From positions 9,317,501 to 9,381,500 of the forward strand of contig WHVY01000004.1 in the NCBI GenBank assembly GCA_022266195.1: 64,000 nt of DNA, in the 5' to 3' direction. The notes below the pieces were generated by a model. It had not been told where the DNA came from and did no database searches. It was given only the letters and a program-made list of their open reading frames with translations. This document shows, in pieces, positions 33,299 to 46,044 of the stretch. Position 1 is the stretch's first letter. Each line of letters starts with the position of its first letter. Both the position numbers and the translations under genes were made by a program. This DNA is from Tetranychus cinnabarinus (Eukaryota > Arthropoda > Arachnida > Trombidiformes > Tetranychidae).

Positions 33299-34277
33299 AT
33301 GCCAACCAGATTAAGAATAATTACTTTCGATGAGCTACCTAATTGGATGAAAGACAATGATCTAGTTATCACTGGCTATCGTGCACCAACACCATCTTTC
33401 TGGATCTGTGCTAAAACATTATTTTCTCTGCACAACGAAACATTGTCTATATGGAGTCACCTGTTGGCTTCGATTTATTTTTTCTCTCTTTATGCTTCAG
33501 ATTTAAAATATCGCCATTGTCGTACTCTGGTGAATGATAATCTCTTTCTCAAACTGTATTATTTAACAGCCACTATTGCCTTCATATGTAGCGCTATTTA
33601 TCACCTGTTTTGCTGTTACTCTCATTATGTTCGTGATATTCTCGTGAAGTAAGTAGACATCTTTCTGGATGGAAATAAGATAAATCCTCTTGCACATTTT
33701 CCACTTAGGGTTGATTATATTGGAATAACGATTTTTATCACTGGTTCTTTTATGACCTGGCTCTATTATGCTTTTCACGGAGAAACATCTCAAAACTGTG
33801 TTTATCTTTATGCTATCTGTTTTGGTGGCTTATTGGTTGGGATTTTGACTCAGCTTGATCATTTCAACGCAAGAGAAAGTCGTGGTCATAGAGCAGGTTT
33901 GTAATGTCAATACTTTATCCTTACTGCAGTTTATTAATTAAGATTCTTAATCAATTTTTCTAGGTATTTATGTTATCTTTGGGCTTTCATTAACAATTCC
34001 AGCCATTTTGTTGTTTCAAAAATCTTGTAAATCACGGCAAACAACTAAAATAATCAGTAGCGTGATCTACACTACTATCATCTATATGACTGGTGGATTC
34101 ATCTATACAACTCGACTTACCGAACGATTATGGCCCGGAAAAGTTGACATAATTGGCCATAGTCATCAAATATTTCATGTTATTGTGGTTATTGCATCTA
34201 TTGTCCATGAAAAGATGATTGTCTTTATCGCTACTACAAACGAGGAAATGGTTGATACTAAAAAATGGCTGTTATGA
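33299..34277 (+). CDS. PAQR-family seven-transmembrane receptor (PAQR3-like)
   Basis: Member of the progestin and adipoQ receptor family, membrane proteins with an inverted seven-helix topology and a zinc site. Exons 33299-33648, 33709-33896 and 33964-34277 join in frame to 283 residues. Landmarks: N-terminal TGYRAP, the family motif LHNETLSIWSHLL before helix 1, SAIYHLF, YAFHGET, and the C-terminal GHSHQIFH motif holding two zinc-binding histidines. The N-terminal VITGYRAP context is most like PAQR3, a Golgi member, but this assignment is tentative. A decayed inverted copy is at 21350-21988. It lies 107 bases after SCOC copy 1. An AATAAA at about 34447 may be its polyadenylation signal. Confidence 0.85.
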
Positions 34278-34899
34278 AGTTATTTTTAGAAATATCTTAT
34301 CATTGAAACATACTCATTGCATTAAAAGATGTTGATTAACAAGCTTGAACTACTATTCAATTCAACCAATGTTTTCAATAATGAAAACATATTCAAATTA
34401 CAGCTTACAAATTGATCAATTAAAAGTGTAAAAAACAAAACAATGAAATAAATTTTAACTAACCCTTTCAAATAAAGATATTTTTATAAAATAGTGTCAT
34501 TAATTTTTGAATGCATGATATAAGAATAAATCAATTTCTAAAGCTATCACTAATAATTCATGATGTAAATGCCGCCAAAGATACAAAAATGGATTGATTC
34601 TTGGTTGCTGATGGAAACGAAAGCCTTCCGGTTGTCATAGTTTATAAAAAGGTTAGTATCGATTTATGATTTTTAAAATTATAAATATTACAATCTATTG
34701 GTTGATCTAGGTTAACTTATAATTATTACCCAAAAGATTATCTTGTTGTATATTATTGCAGAAATTAAGCTTATCTATTATTGCTTTTTGACAGTTCAAC
34801 CATTTGTTTACCACTCCCAGCATTTCGTGATTTTTCAACAAAACAAAAGGTTGACATAATTGCTTCCAGTTTTTAATTTATTGTGATCATTACACAACA
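34278..34899. other. Spacer with a possible PAQR exon 3 scrap
   Basis: 3' region of PAQR, then about 450 bases without a gene. Just before SCOC copy 2, about 34852-34893 resembles the PAQR exon 3 stretch around GTTGACATAATTG, with gaps. This would fit a former tandem duplication of the PAQR-SCOC pair in which the second PAQR was deleted. The whole interval is absent from the left arm. Confidence 0.4.
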
Positions 34900-35597
34900 A
34901 TGGAAACATCATTCAAAGGTTTGGCAGATGATTTAAACAATATACCATTAGCTGATGAAGATGCTCCAGATGAAGAGGAAAGTGATGATGAAGGTACATC
35001 TAGACTTGATTTGAACCATAGTTTCACCCAGGATCCAAGTTTCGATTCATTAGGCTCTAATGATCAACAAACTGATATTAACTGTAAGTTTATGCAATTA
35101 TTATTTCATTTATTCTCTTAATTCATTGTTACATTTTGTGCTATGATTTAAAAATTATAAATATACTATAGATACCCTTAAGATTTTACCATAAATCGAC
35201 TCAATTTGTTGCTTATAATCCTTTTCTTTCTTAACTTTAATTTTCAGCCTTTGATCCAGAAATGAATAAGGAAGAGATTGAGGAAAGAGAAAGATTAATT
35301 CAGCAAGTATTGGAGCTACAAAACACTTTAGATGGTAAATAATTTGATTTAAAATTTGATTTTCTATATTCTGTGCTCAAATTTATATTTCAAGAAGTTG
35401 AATCTCATTATTATTATATCTATTATTTCTTGCTTCTTCTAGATCTATCATTGCGAGTTGATAGTGTTAAAGAGGAAAATCTTAAATTAAAATCTGAGAA
35501 TCAAGTTCTCAGTCAATATATAGAAAATTTAATGTCTGCATCGAGTGTTTTCCAATCGACATCACCAAAAGTTTCCAAGAAGAAAGGAAAAAGATAA
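34900..35597 (+). CDS. SCOC: Short coiled-coil protein SCOC, copy 2
   Basis: Second complete SCOC gene: exons 34900-35083, 35248-35334 and 35443-35597, with the same exon sizes (184/87/155) and phases as copy 1, 141 residues. The coiled coil (VKEENLKLKSENQVLSQYIE, LMSASSVFQS) is even closer to the usual SCOC sequence than in copy 1, with a basic end KKKGKR. Its upstream region differs from the ORC2-linked promoter of copy 1, so the two copies may be regulated differently. The inverted relative at 20826-21343 is frameshifted and truncated. Confidence 0.9.
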
Positions 35598-36121
35598 ATG
35601 GACAAGTTACCGCAATCGCAATGGGTATAATCGTCTTATATGTAAATTATTGTATGCAGCAGATAATATGCAAGATTCAGAGGTATGCCGTACAGCAAAT
35701 GCTGTCCAGTCATTAATTATGTTCGAAATTTGTGTTTGTGTTCGTGTTTGTCTGAAATTTTTATTCAAATGTGTATCTTTTCTTTGATTTATTCACTCTG
35801 GCATTCAGGGATTTATTCCCAAAGTCAACTAAGATTTGTAGATCACTTTTTTTCAATGAAAATTTTAGATGATACAGTAACTTTTAACTAGAATATTTTC
35901 CTATTATAAACTTTAACTTTAAAAGACTTTAGATTCCAAATGATGACCAGAAATTAGATAGATGAAATTTTTGTACAGTCAGGTAGTCAAATTCAGGAAT
36001 AAGATGATCAAATTGAAGCACCTTACAGTTGGATAGTCAAAATTGAATAAGACAATCCCAACTTGGAATGAAATTATAGCTGAAGTGTTGTCTTCGTGTT
36101 CAATCTTCATTTTCCAAGTCT
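35598..36121. other. Spacer between SCOC copy 2 and the zinc-finger gene
   Basis: 3' ends of two converging genes; duplicated in inverted form at 20346-20825. Open frames here have no recognisable domain. Confidence 0.55.
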
Positions 36122-38411
36122 TCAGAAATAAATCATTGTCGGCATCATAGAGTCAACTTTTTGTACAGGGATTCGGTGAAAATCGGTAACATGAAATCGA
36201 ATATCAGAAAATACTTGGTCACATAGACGACATTTTCCTGATGCTATTGTGGACAAGCCTAGACGATTGTCTCGAGTCGCTTGCCCTTGATTTGAAGTTT
36301 GGTTTAGAGAGGTTAGCCCAGTAACGTTGATAGTTCCCGTGGAAGTTTGGTTAAGGTTATTTGATTGGAATGTGTTAATACCATTAAATAACTCTTGATT
36401 GGGTAGCGATGAAAGAGGCAAAACTTGGAATTGAATTTCTGGTTGAACAAAGTGCTCTAGAGGAGAAAGATTCTGCTGTGACGGAGGAGAGAAAGATAAA
36501 AAAAGATTAGATGATGTACCGAAAGATATTTACCAGATGAATAATAGAAAATATTGATTTAGCAAATCAGAACTGACTTGTTGTTGGATAAAAGACAAAG
36601 ATATGAGATAATACAAATTGAATTATCTACAACGATAAGTATCTAAATCACTTGAATATAACTCACGAGAGTGAACAGTGTTTCCAAGAGTCAATTATCA
36701 AATTGAATGTAATTTTCTATTTAAGTACCATATTTTACAAAATCTAGATTGAATTTAATTATACTACTTTCCCTGACAGTTGATAAAAGTCAAGATGTGT
36801 AAAAGGGTTGAAGACCTAGTTCACAGCCATAGTAAGAAACTAGTTTTGGCAATAAAAATAAAGATTCAATACCATATTTTGTTGTTGCTGCTCAAGAACA
36901 TCCAGATGAGAATGTGGAGTGACATTAATAGTAACTTCTTTGGTGAAATAAGAGTGATCAGAAGCTTGGACTGTTTTGATAGGTCGAATAAAACGACGAG
37001 ATGGAGCATTGACGGTAATAGCAACAGCGGTTGAATTTGAAGACACATTAGTTGCAGGATGATGAACATTTTCACCAGAATCACTGGTCATTGATAGATT
37101 AACATTGGCTCCATTATCTAAATTACCAGCATTAGGTACATTATCATTATTATTATCATTAGAGGCAAAGTCAACATTAATCAAGCCATTACTTGTATCT
37201 CCTTCTCCAATGGCTTCGCCCGATTTGTCTCCATTCGGATGTCTTCGTCGAATATGTTTTATCATATTACCTTGGAATAAAAATTTTCTTCCACAATATT
37301 TGCAAGTGTGACGCATAACTCCTAAATGCGTATCTTTATGAGCTCTAAAAGCAGAGCAGCTTTTAAATTGTTTGGAACACTGTTGACATTTGTAAAATTT
37401 CTCATCCGAGTGTACTCGTAAATGGCATTTCAACCTATTGGACATGGTAAAAGCTTTACCACAATGTTCACACACATAAGGCTTGTCTCCAGTGTGCTCT
37501 TTACGTCTATGACTGACCAGACTAGATATGGAAACATAACGATGACCACAAATATCACATTGAAACGGTTTTTCGTGATCAGTTCCATGAAATGAAACAA
37601 GATGACGGATTAAACTATGCTTAGACATCAGGATTTTACCGCACTGGTCACATTGAAAGGTATGATTATACATCTTGGGTGGAATGCTGCTACTGGTGGA
37701 TCCATCGTTATCGTCCAATTTTTCATTATGTTTGACAACCTTGTGGTGATTCAAGCTACTTTCATAAAGAAACCTTTTACCACAAGTTGAACAGCAATAA
37801 GGTCGCTTTGGATTCAATACTTTCCAATCTTTACCTCTTACATAGTGATAATCTTTTGGCTTCTTTTTCCGATTCACTTCACCCTTTTAAATGAAATAAA
37901 AAAATAAAATATTGGTTAACAGGCTTATTTTATGAAAATTTTAACTATTTTTGAAAATATGCGCAATAAGAATAAACTTAATTTAGAAAATTTTACAATA
38001 CAATTGTAAGTTTGTTGATAACAATGGACGTACCTCTTTTTTGTCTTTCTTACCAACAACATGGACATCTCTAATATGGTAACCAAGAGCTTTATCAGAG
38101 TTGAATTTTTCTCCACAAAGTTTACAGTCACAAGGTAAAAAATTAACAGAGGTCACTTTTCGGCCACGAGTTTCGGAATCATTTTTAGTTTCCACAGAGT
38201 CTTCTTTCTCTTTATTGGAAAGATCAGTTTCGCCGGCAACCGTATCAATATCACTTAAAGCTGGATTGTCAGCACCTTTAATTGCATCAGAATCATTTTG
38301 AATCGTTTCCTCCTCCTCGTCTTCATCTCCTTCATTGGTAACTACATTTTGACTAGTTACTTGTCTGGATCGAGATTCTTTGTCGTCAATGACTTCTGCA
38401 AATGTCATCAT
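36122..38411 (-). CDS. C2H2 zinc-finger protein (about eight fingers)
   Basis: Probable nuclear DNA-binding transcription factor, orthology not assigned. Predicted exons 38034-38411, 36873-37883 and 36122-36475, all in phase 0, give 580 residues. Exon 1: acidic region, then finger 1 (CKLCGEKF, HIRDVH). Exon 2: six fingers, CSTCGKRF, CDQCGKIL, CDICGHRY, CEHCGKAF, CQQCSKQF and CKYCGRKF, most joined by short linkers, then a Ser/Asn-rich region. Exon 3: disordered segment and a last degenerate finger (CRLCDQVF with H-x4-H spacing and a shortened helix). The exon 2 donor at about 36872 and the exon 3 acceptor at 36476 keep the frame; a readthrough form ending at 36840 is possible. Its 3' end is copied in the left duplication arm. 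Confidence 0.85.
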
Positions 38412-39701
38412 CTTGGCTGTTTAAAGCTAATGATAAATTATCTCGACTCAGCTCAAGCTTTATTGTATATATGGACTAATTTAAAGTGTTCTGTCCAAGA
38501 ATCATAAAAAACATTGACCAAGGTAATCAATTAGCAACAATGGTGCAAATGTACCTTTTAAACTAATCGAAAGATGAATTTTTCTTCAAGGGGCAGACTT
38601 GATATACATCATATCAAACAGGAATAAATATCACAGTTGACCAGTCTTGGTTTTAAGATTTAAATTTATGACGGAAAGAGTTTACTAATGATATTTGATA
38701 GGCTTGATACGCCTCCAAATCACTTTGGTCGACTTCAATATGAACATAGTTTTTAAGGCAATTGATGAGTGACAATTAGTTAAAGTTAACAATGCAATAG
38801 TTAACAAATCAATTTTTTCTTGTCCAGTTGAACATGATTTTTTAAAGATGATTGTTCATGAAAAAAATAGAGATACAGAAATCACAGGGAGAAAGCAGAA
38901 GACACTCACATTGAAAAAGCAGTTTTTTTGCACAAATGGTTGACCTGTAATGGTGAATTATTGAGATGAGATCATAATAGATATGTTATTAATAAGAGAT
39001 ATTAACCTTCTATAATAATCATAAACTGTGAAAATATGAACAATTAACATGAGGTTAAGAGAAATGAGAATAGGAAATAATAATTAACAAAGTGATTTGG
39101 ATTGTTCTCACTTTCTCCTTCGCTCTCGCAGTGTAAGACGAAAGAGACTATAAGACACACATTATCCAAACTAACTGTAAAATGTAAACAGGTTAGTATA
39201 AAAATAGCCTCGAGATTTATTGTATTTTTCAACATGTTTGCATAATGTAAATTGTATTTATTATTGATCAAGATCATGATCTAAGCTCAGTTTTAAGCAA
39301 TATTTAAATTATACTAATGTAAAAGAATAACGGCTCATAAATTAATGCTGTTTAAAAGCTGATGCTATGTTCTCGATTGATTGAGCTCGTTTTTTGTCTT
39401 CCTTTTTCTTTAACCATGAGATACTGATTACCGGACAAATTTTTACCATTTAAAATTTAATGAATGTTTTCTTCTGTTGAAATAGTCACATTTAAATAAA
39501 ATACATTCAAGTTTCCAGTATAATCAAGGTGTCTATCTTGATTTATCTTACAAACATATGGATGATAAGTAAATTAGATAAATTGTTTATTCCATATTTT
39601 TTCGGAAATTTTTCGGCAAAATTGGAAACAGTTTCACAATAGAAAAATAAAGGTTATTATTTACACCATTTTAAACGTTTGTGAATTCAGTGATATGGTT
39701 A
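38412..39701. other. Upstream region of the zinc-finger gene and 3' region of GPN3
   Basis: No gene recognised. AATAAA on the minus strand at 39586-39591 is a candidate polyadenylation signal for GPN3, about 110 bases past its stop. The rest is AT-rich and probably contains the zinc-finger promoter. Confidence 0.5.
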
Positions 39702-40645
39702 CTAATCGTTTGCATTTTCTGGTGGGTCGAAATCATTAATTTTAACATCTTGTTCTTCTGCCCATTGTAAAACATCATCGATAACCACTAAAGCGTCAGA
39801 AATCAGTTCTTCTTCGTTGATGTTGAACGGCAAAAACTTGACCAAACTATATTCATCGAGCTGATTGGAAAATAAAATAAAAGTCAATTAATGGTTTGAT
39901 GAAAATTGGACCATAAATAGTTTGAATCCAGACAATGAATTGAAAATATCTAGAGTTCAACAAAAACAAGTTTACTTACTACTGATGCGATAGCCATGGT
40001 TAACTGGCGATATTTTGCTGCCCATTCACTATTTAAAAAGTCATCACCTTGTAAAAGCTCAGGTCCCAGGTCAAAAAAATTATCAAGATCATTTCTTTGA
40101 GCTTCACTGAGCAAATCAGTTTTTGATAATAGACTAACAAAGGAAACTTCTAAGTTGATCATAGTCGCTAGAGATGCAAACGATCCAGAGAAAAATTTGC
40201 CCAAATCAGTGACAAACTGGGCATCTAGAAGGAATACTCCACACAAGCGAAAGTCTAGATTTTCCTTGAGAAATCTCACCAAACGAGCAATTATATCAAA
40301 ATGAGTGAACAACTCAATCTGACCAGGAATGTCAAATAAAATGTATTCCTCATCTCCTTCTTCTAATCTTTCCTGCAGCCAGTCAAGATTATTCATAAAC
40401 TCTTCCATACAGTATATCAAGGCACCATTAGGTCCAAGGTGTAAATCTTCATCCTCCATCGGGTCAGCAGCTTGAATTATCTCTCGTATATCAATGATCG
40501 GCTCGTATTCAAAGTGTTCAGCAGCAGGATCAAGATTAATAACATGAGCTTTTCGACGAAGAGCTTCACAGTGTTTCACAACAGCTGAACAATAAGTTGA
40601 TTTACCACTACCAGCAGGTCCCAAAACTAATTGTCCAAACCTCAT
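39702..40645 (-). CDS. GPN3: GPN-loop GTPase 3
   Basis: Small GTPase needed, with GPN1, for assembly and nuclear import of RNA polymerase II. Exons 39980-40645 and 39702-39860 join in phase 0 to 274 residues, close to the usual 280 or so. P-loop GPAGSGKST (9-17), family-defining GPN (71-73), DIPG (105-108) and the guanine-specificity motif SKTD (174-177) are all present. The N-terminus MRFGQLVLGPAGSGKS leaves no room for another start. The C-terminal tail is a little shorter and less acidic than in vertebrates. No lesion. Confidence 0.95.
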
Positions 40646-41098
40646 CTTGAACAGAAAAAAAACTGCCTAAATAATCAAGTATAAAATTAAAAAAGCTAAC
40701 CAATAAATCCAAACATTAAAAATAAACATGTGAGAATGTTTATATTTTGCTTTGCTTTGCTTTTGTTTAGGTGTTCATAGATGGAGACGCAATTGATTTT
40801 AGTCAAAAGTGGTTTGAAGTAAGGCGACACCTTAAAAGTTGCTTTACTCGAGCAAAAATGAATGAATGAGCCAGATTCACCTTACACTGTTAATTAATCT
40901 GATTAAGCTTAGGCAAAGTAAATTGAAGTATACTTTATTAACAAGACTTTTATGAAATCGATTAAGTTCATTGAATGAATTTAAAATTGTAAAAAATTAT
41001 AAAATAACCAAGTTTCCAAGAGATTTACCATCTTATTATATAAATTTGTAATATTGTGTACATTGATTATCAACGAAGGAATGATTTGAGAGTTTTAA
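40646..41098. other. GPN3 upstream region
   Basis: About 450 AT-rich bases between GPN3 and the 3' end of the next minus-strand gene. Presumably holds the GPN3 promoter; no specific motif was recognised. Confidence 0.45.
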
Positions 41099-42274
41099 CT
41101 AATGGTGAAATAGGAAACTTAAATGAGCAATCATGTATCGTGTGATTGGATTAGTTGATGAGTCTAATTGATTTGATCCGTTTTCCTTCAAAAATGGTTT
41201 ACATGATGGACCCTTGAAGTTAAATTCACTTGCTGGACAAATCATATCAGGTAATTTACCAAAAGTTTTGTCAATGAAATCAACCATAGATTTTTTGCCA
41301 TCTTCCTGACAATGAGTTGTTATTTTTCTGTTGGATAGATAAAGGTTGATTGTGTTAAAATCCGAATAATAAAACTTAATATGAGCTTAATACTTACGCA
41401 TAGAGACAGTCGTGCCAGCGATTATAGGAACAGCAAGCTGATTGTAATCGATCATCCATTGTTTCTATCTGATTAGTTCCGTCTACCGAAGCTAAGAATG
41501 GATTGTTACAAGACTCTTTATATTCCTTGGTTGACAAAACCTTTTCCACAATGCAAGGTGAATGTTTGAGGAAATCTTTGGAAGGAATAGCAATAAAGAA
41601 AATTAAATTTTATGGATTAATGAATATCTTTGACTGACATAGAGATAAACCTATTTTCAATCAACAATTATAAGAGCAATTGCTAATAGGCTGTCTATTA
41701 ACTCTAAATTAGTTAAAGATTGTTCATAATTTTATCGTTTGGAAGAAATGCTGATGAAGCTCAGACGATTCATCAGCTTCTTTGTCTGAGAACTGATAGA
41801 CTATGTCTTTGTCTTTATTTAATTGTAATGAATAATGGACCAACTTACCTTCTCGCATCTGTCCTGGTTTGCAGAATCTATCAATTGAATGAGTAAACTC
41901 GTCTACGATATAATCAGCAAGTTCCCTCTGTAATGGTGTACCACATTTTTGGACATGATCCCTTAAACATCTCATGACATCTTTTGAATTGCTGCACAAA
42001 AGATTGACCAGAATGTTTTACTGTTCATTTAAACAGAATTACTTGATTAAATTGAAAGTACTTACATGCAAACATCATCCAATCCTCTTGAAGTACTGAG
42101 TAAATCCGATGAAGACACTGATCCATTTGAATATTTATCAAATACACCGAAACAATCCTCAATCCGTTTGAGATGGCAGTTCATCTTCAATTTTTTAGCC
42201 TTCAAGGAATCATCACACAATGAAAATCCGAATATAAAAATTGTAATTAAACAAAATCTAATCATGATTAACAT
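41099..42274 (-). CDS. Cysteine-rich secreted protein (unrecognised)
   Basis: Four predicted exons, 42066-42274, 41849-41991, 41398-41575 and 41099-41327, join with canonical splice sites and consistent phases (2, 1, 2) to 252 residues. Start ATG 42272-42274 gives a signal peptide (MIRFCLITIFIFGFSLC). The mature part has about fourteen cysteines spread through exons 1-4 (for example NCHLKRIEDC, MRCLRDHVQKC, ACCSYNRWHDC), a pattern suggesting several disulfide bonds. No membrane anchor or known fold was recognised, and its partner or target is unknown. An extracellular or salivary/gut role would fit a secreted protein of this kind, but that is a guess. Neighbours are unrelated housekeeping genes. 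Confidence 0.75.
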
Positions 42275-43523
42275 GGACAGAAAATAGAACGAGAATATTT
42301 TGAAGACAAAAGGCAAACAAAGAAACGGTTACAGCAAGATGGTTGACAAATGATTCAGCGAGCAACTGTTGTAAGAAATACACTCAGCTTAAGATTTAAA
42401 CTCGGAGTAACTTTATATCCAAAAGCTTTAATGTTGCAAATTATTAATTGTAACAGAGAAGTTACTTTGACTGAGTAAATTATTGAACTGATTTGAAACA
42501 ATTTGAAACACTGCTAGTTATAAATGAAGCTTATTTTATGAGACCTTAGGTCTAATTTGGAGATGGTTTTGCCTTTAAATCAAAGTGCACAAGTTGATAG
42601 AATGAGTAAGAAAGTTATAATGAAATGATTTGAGATGCAAATTTATTTCAATAAATCGACCTTTATTGAGCTTGTTAATTAATTGTCATTAGATTCGGTT
42701 GAGTAAGAAATTCCAATCAATTCTGTTTGGGTAAAGATGTTGCATTAAATCAAAACAATATGATTTGAGAGGTGATTTTCCCTTTACTTTCAAGTGATTT
42801 GATTTTCACTTGTTTATTTGTTCTTCTAGAAGGTTCAAGTTTCTTTATTGCCAGCATTTATGGAAATCCTGAAGGTTGAATTATTAATATTAATCATCGT
42901 TCAAAATGTTTATCACACCGTTTTCATATAATCAAATATTGGTTGAGGTAAAAATTCATTGTACTTTTGAGACTGAGAAATCTTGAACCTTCAATTTAAA
43001 ATAATAGAAACATTGATAATGATAGGGTTACTTTCTTTCGTTTCTACTCGGGTTGAAATCTGAATTAATCAGAATAATTGAATCACATTTCAGCCAATTT
43101 ATCCTCATTTAAAACAATAACATGTAAAATTGGTCCATATTTGCAAATGAAAAATATAATCATTTTGAAATGAAAACCTATCATTGTTGCATCCAGTCTC
43201 TCCATTCAGCCAAATCAGGTTAGCCATACAATAAAACTCAGTAATACATTTTAATTAAAAGTTAATTACTTAGTCATTCTGTTGTTTGGATCAAAAATTT
43301 TTGATGAAATTTAATCTACACTTTAAAATCAACCTTAAAAGTTATTTATAATAAAAAAGAGATTAAAATAGATTGTAGTAATATATATCACAATGAGATG
43401 TTTTTGCTCCTTCGCTATGGATTGGATGGAATGAGAGATATATTAAAAAAAGAGAAATCAATTTGATTATAATTAAAAATGCAAAAAAAAACAATGACTG
43501 ACTGAGCATTTTGTTTGTGGTCA
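42275..43523. other. Intergenic DNA between the secreted protein and SLC20
   Basis: AT-rich; should include the promoter of the secreted-protein gene and the 3' UTR of SLC20. No further gene is seen. Confidence 0.5.
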
Positions 43524-46044
43524 TTAGAAAAATGAAGATGGCTGAGACTTCTGTGAAGGCACCAATGAAGTCAATATATACATTGAAGCAGCCGAGAAAA
43601 CAGCCGTTAATGGAACTGTTAAAATCCAAGCCATTGCTATGTTACCAAAAAGCTTCCAGTCAACCGATTTTTTAGGTTCTCGATAACCAAGAGCACGAGC
43701 TCGAAAGGCACCTACACAGATTACTGATCCAACTTTACAATGAGTCGTGCTTATGGGTATACCAGCTTTGGAGGCTAAAAGGACGGTCGCTGCTGAACCA
43801 ATTTCAATGCTGAATCCAGTTGATGGTGTGATTGTGGTTAAATCAGAGCCAATGGTTTTAATTACTTTACTGCCCCAGACAATAAGGCCAACAGAAATAC
43901 CAATTCCACCATAAATCATTAAATAATAAGGTGATTGACCTGTTTGGAAGACGTTTCCTTCTTGATGAATCAAGACAACAGCAATTAATGGTCCTATGGC
44001 ATTGCTACATGGTGAGAGAGAACAAAAGAAAATTATTTTCATTGCAAGTAAAAATCAATAAAAAGCTGGATAAGATTAAGACAAAAACAATTTCCAGTGA
44101 AATAATGATCATTTCATTTTTAACCCCAGACATTCTGCCAATTACATGGTATTAAGCTCTTTATGGCAGACTTGATCAAAATGAGTGCTACTTTTTTCAT
44201 TAAGATAGTAAATAACCATTACAACATTGATTTTTTTATCTTTGGGTCTGTATTTCAAGATTGATTATTGTGATGTATTATTACCTAACGTCGTTAGCTC
44301 CATGTGCAAATGAACCAAAACAAGCTGTCAATATTTGTAAATATTTGAACAAAGTTGCTATTTCAGGTTTTTCAGAGTTAAAAGCATCTCCACCAGAATG
44401 ATTCATTTTCTCATTTGCAGTGCAATTTTCAGCCTGGAAAGAAAAGTATAAATGTGAAAATTACATTTCTGTATAAATTAAAATTTGACTAAATGCTGAA
44501 AATTACTTCTATTTTAGCCGACTCCACATCGTGAGCTGATTTAAGTGTCATTGATTCCATAGCTATCACAGCTCCATTAGTTTTTTCTTCAGCGATATTA
44601 TCGATTGGTTGCTTTTCTTGGCACACATCTGCAAAGTGTATCAAGAGATGAAATTGATTAGTGTTTAAAACTTCGTATATGGAAGAAGGCAAAGAAGAAA
44701 AGATAAAACATCAACTTGACGAGTAATTATTCAAGCTATTCAAAATGGCATCAATGTTGACGCACCCTTTGCCACATTATCTAAAAACCCCTCTGGGGTA
44801 GATCAAAGATCTAACATGCTAGTTGAGAGGTAAAGAAATGGAAAGTTTGTTTTTTTCTTGTTTACAAGGGTAATAACCTTTTTGAATGAAATCAGCAGAA
44901 TCATGGATTCTTTTCCTCTGCATTGGAACCACAACAAACCAGACAACCAAACCAACTGAGATGGCAAAGAAAGAGGCAATCAAAAGAGCAGCCCACCAGG
45001 TAAGCTGGTCCAGATAGAGGAAAGACGGACCGTCGTGTAAAATGGTAAACAAGTTGACTAAAATTGTGGCACCGTAAAAGAAGGGTAAAGATAATAAACC
45101 AGATTCCAATGGTTCAGGCTAAGATTAGAAAAATTGAAAATGAAAATCGAATAGAAAAATATGTTTCAGGTTTTCATATTTGCTTACCTTCTCAGTGATG
45201 AATTTTATGATGAAAAATGTGATAATGATTGAGATTATTCCTGATAAAAAGGGTGAGATAACCCATGATGAAGTAACCCAAAGTAAATTATTCCATTTCA
45301 TTCCTGAGAAACCCTTGGGCACTAAGGTGAATCCCAGGACAGCCCCAATGATGCTGTGTGTTCCAGAGATTGGAAGACCAAGAAACGTTGCCGCCAAATT
45401 CCATATTGCACCGCCTGTGAAAAGATGAAAAAAATTAAATGATGAATGAACAAGGAAGAGTGAGAAGAAGCAATTTCATCGTGAATATCTCTTTTTATGG
45501 AAATCTCTTCCATTTCATTTTCTGGTTTGACAGAGTGAGAGTGTCATTGGTATTATTGGGTTGCTTACCAATCAATGCAGACAGATAACCCAACATAAGA
45601 GTTTGCTCTTCATCTTTGTACAGTTCAATGTCAAAAACCCCAAGCCTCACTGTTTCAGAAACTTTATAACCTAAATTAAACAAAAAGAGAGACAAGATTA
45701 GAAACAAGTGAAAGTTGCAAACCACAAGCACATATGAAATGTGAGATGATAATGATAATGGCAACATAGCGTTGTTAAAGTTGAGTTAAATTGTTAATGG
45801 CAAGCAATCATTAATAGATAATTGATTCCATTTAACTTCTCGTATTACCTAGCAAAGCAGCACCGGATATTTCAAAAATGGTTGCCAAAAAGCATGCTTG
45901 TCTAATAGTTAATACACCAGATCCAACTGAGGTACCAAAACTGTTAGCCACATCGTTAGCACCAACACCAAAGGCTAAGAAGAAGGCAATGATGTAAGAA
46001 GCAACCACAATGGCAATAACGGTTGATGAGTCTACATCCAACAT
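43524..46044 (-). CDS. Sodium-dependent phosphate transporter, SLC20/PiT family
   Basis: Plasma-membrane Na+/phosphate symporter. Seven exons, 45849-46044, 45569-45670, 45188-45414, 44866-45118, 44507-44628, 44285-44433 and 43524-44004, give 509 residues. Phases agree at every junction. The two inverted PiT signature repeats are present: GANDVANSFGTSVGSG (28-43) in exon 1 and HGANDVSNAIGPL across the exon 6/7 junction. Other landmarks are GLPISGTHSIIGA in exon 3 and PISTTHCKVGS in exon 7. Hydrophobic helices cluster in exons 1-4 and 7, with a charged cytoplasmic loop in exons 5-6 that is shorter than in vertebrate PiT1/2. The C-terminus is slightly extended past the last helix (SLVPSQKSQ). 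No break is seen. Which of the SLC20A1/A2 pair it corresponds to cannot be told. Confidence 0.92.

Larger units (their letters stand above)
31797..36225. repeat. Right arm of the large inverted duplication
   Basis: Mirror copy of 20258-23036 with more content preserved: truncated ORC2 (minus), SCOC copy 1, PAQR, SCOC copy 2 (all plus) and the end of the zinc-finger gene (minus). The outer boundary of homology is in the last exon of the zinc-finger gene near 36225; the inner one is inside ORC2 at 31797. Confidence 0.85.
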
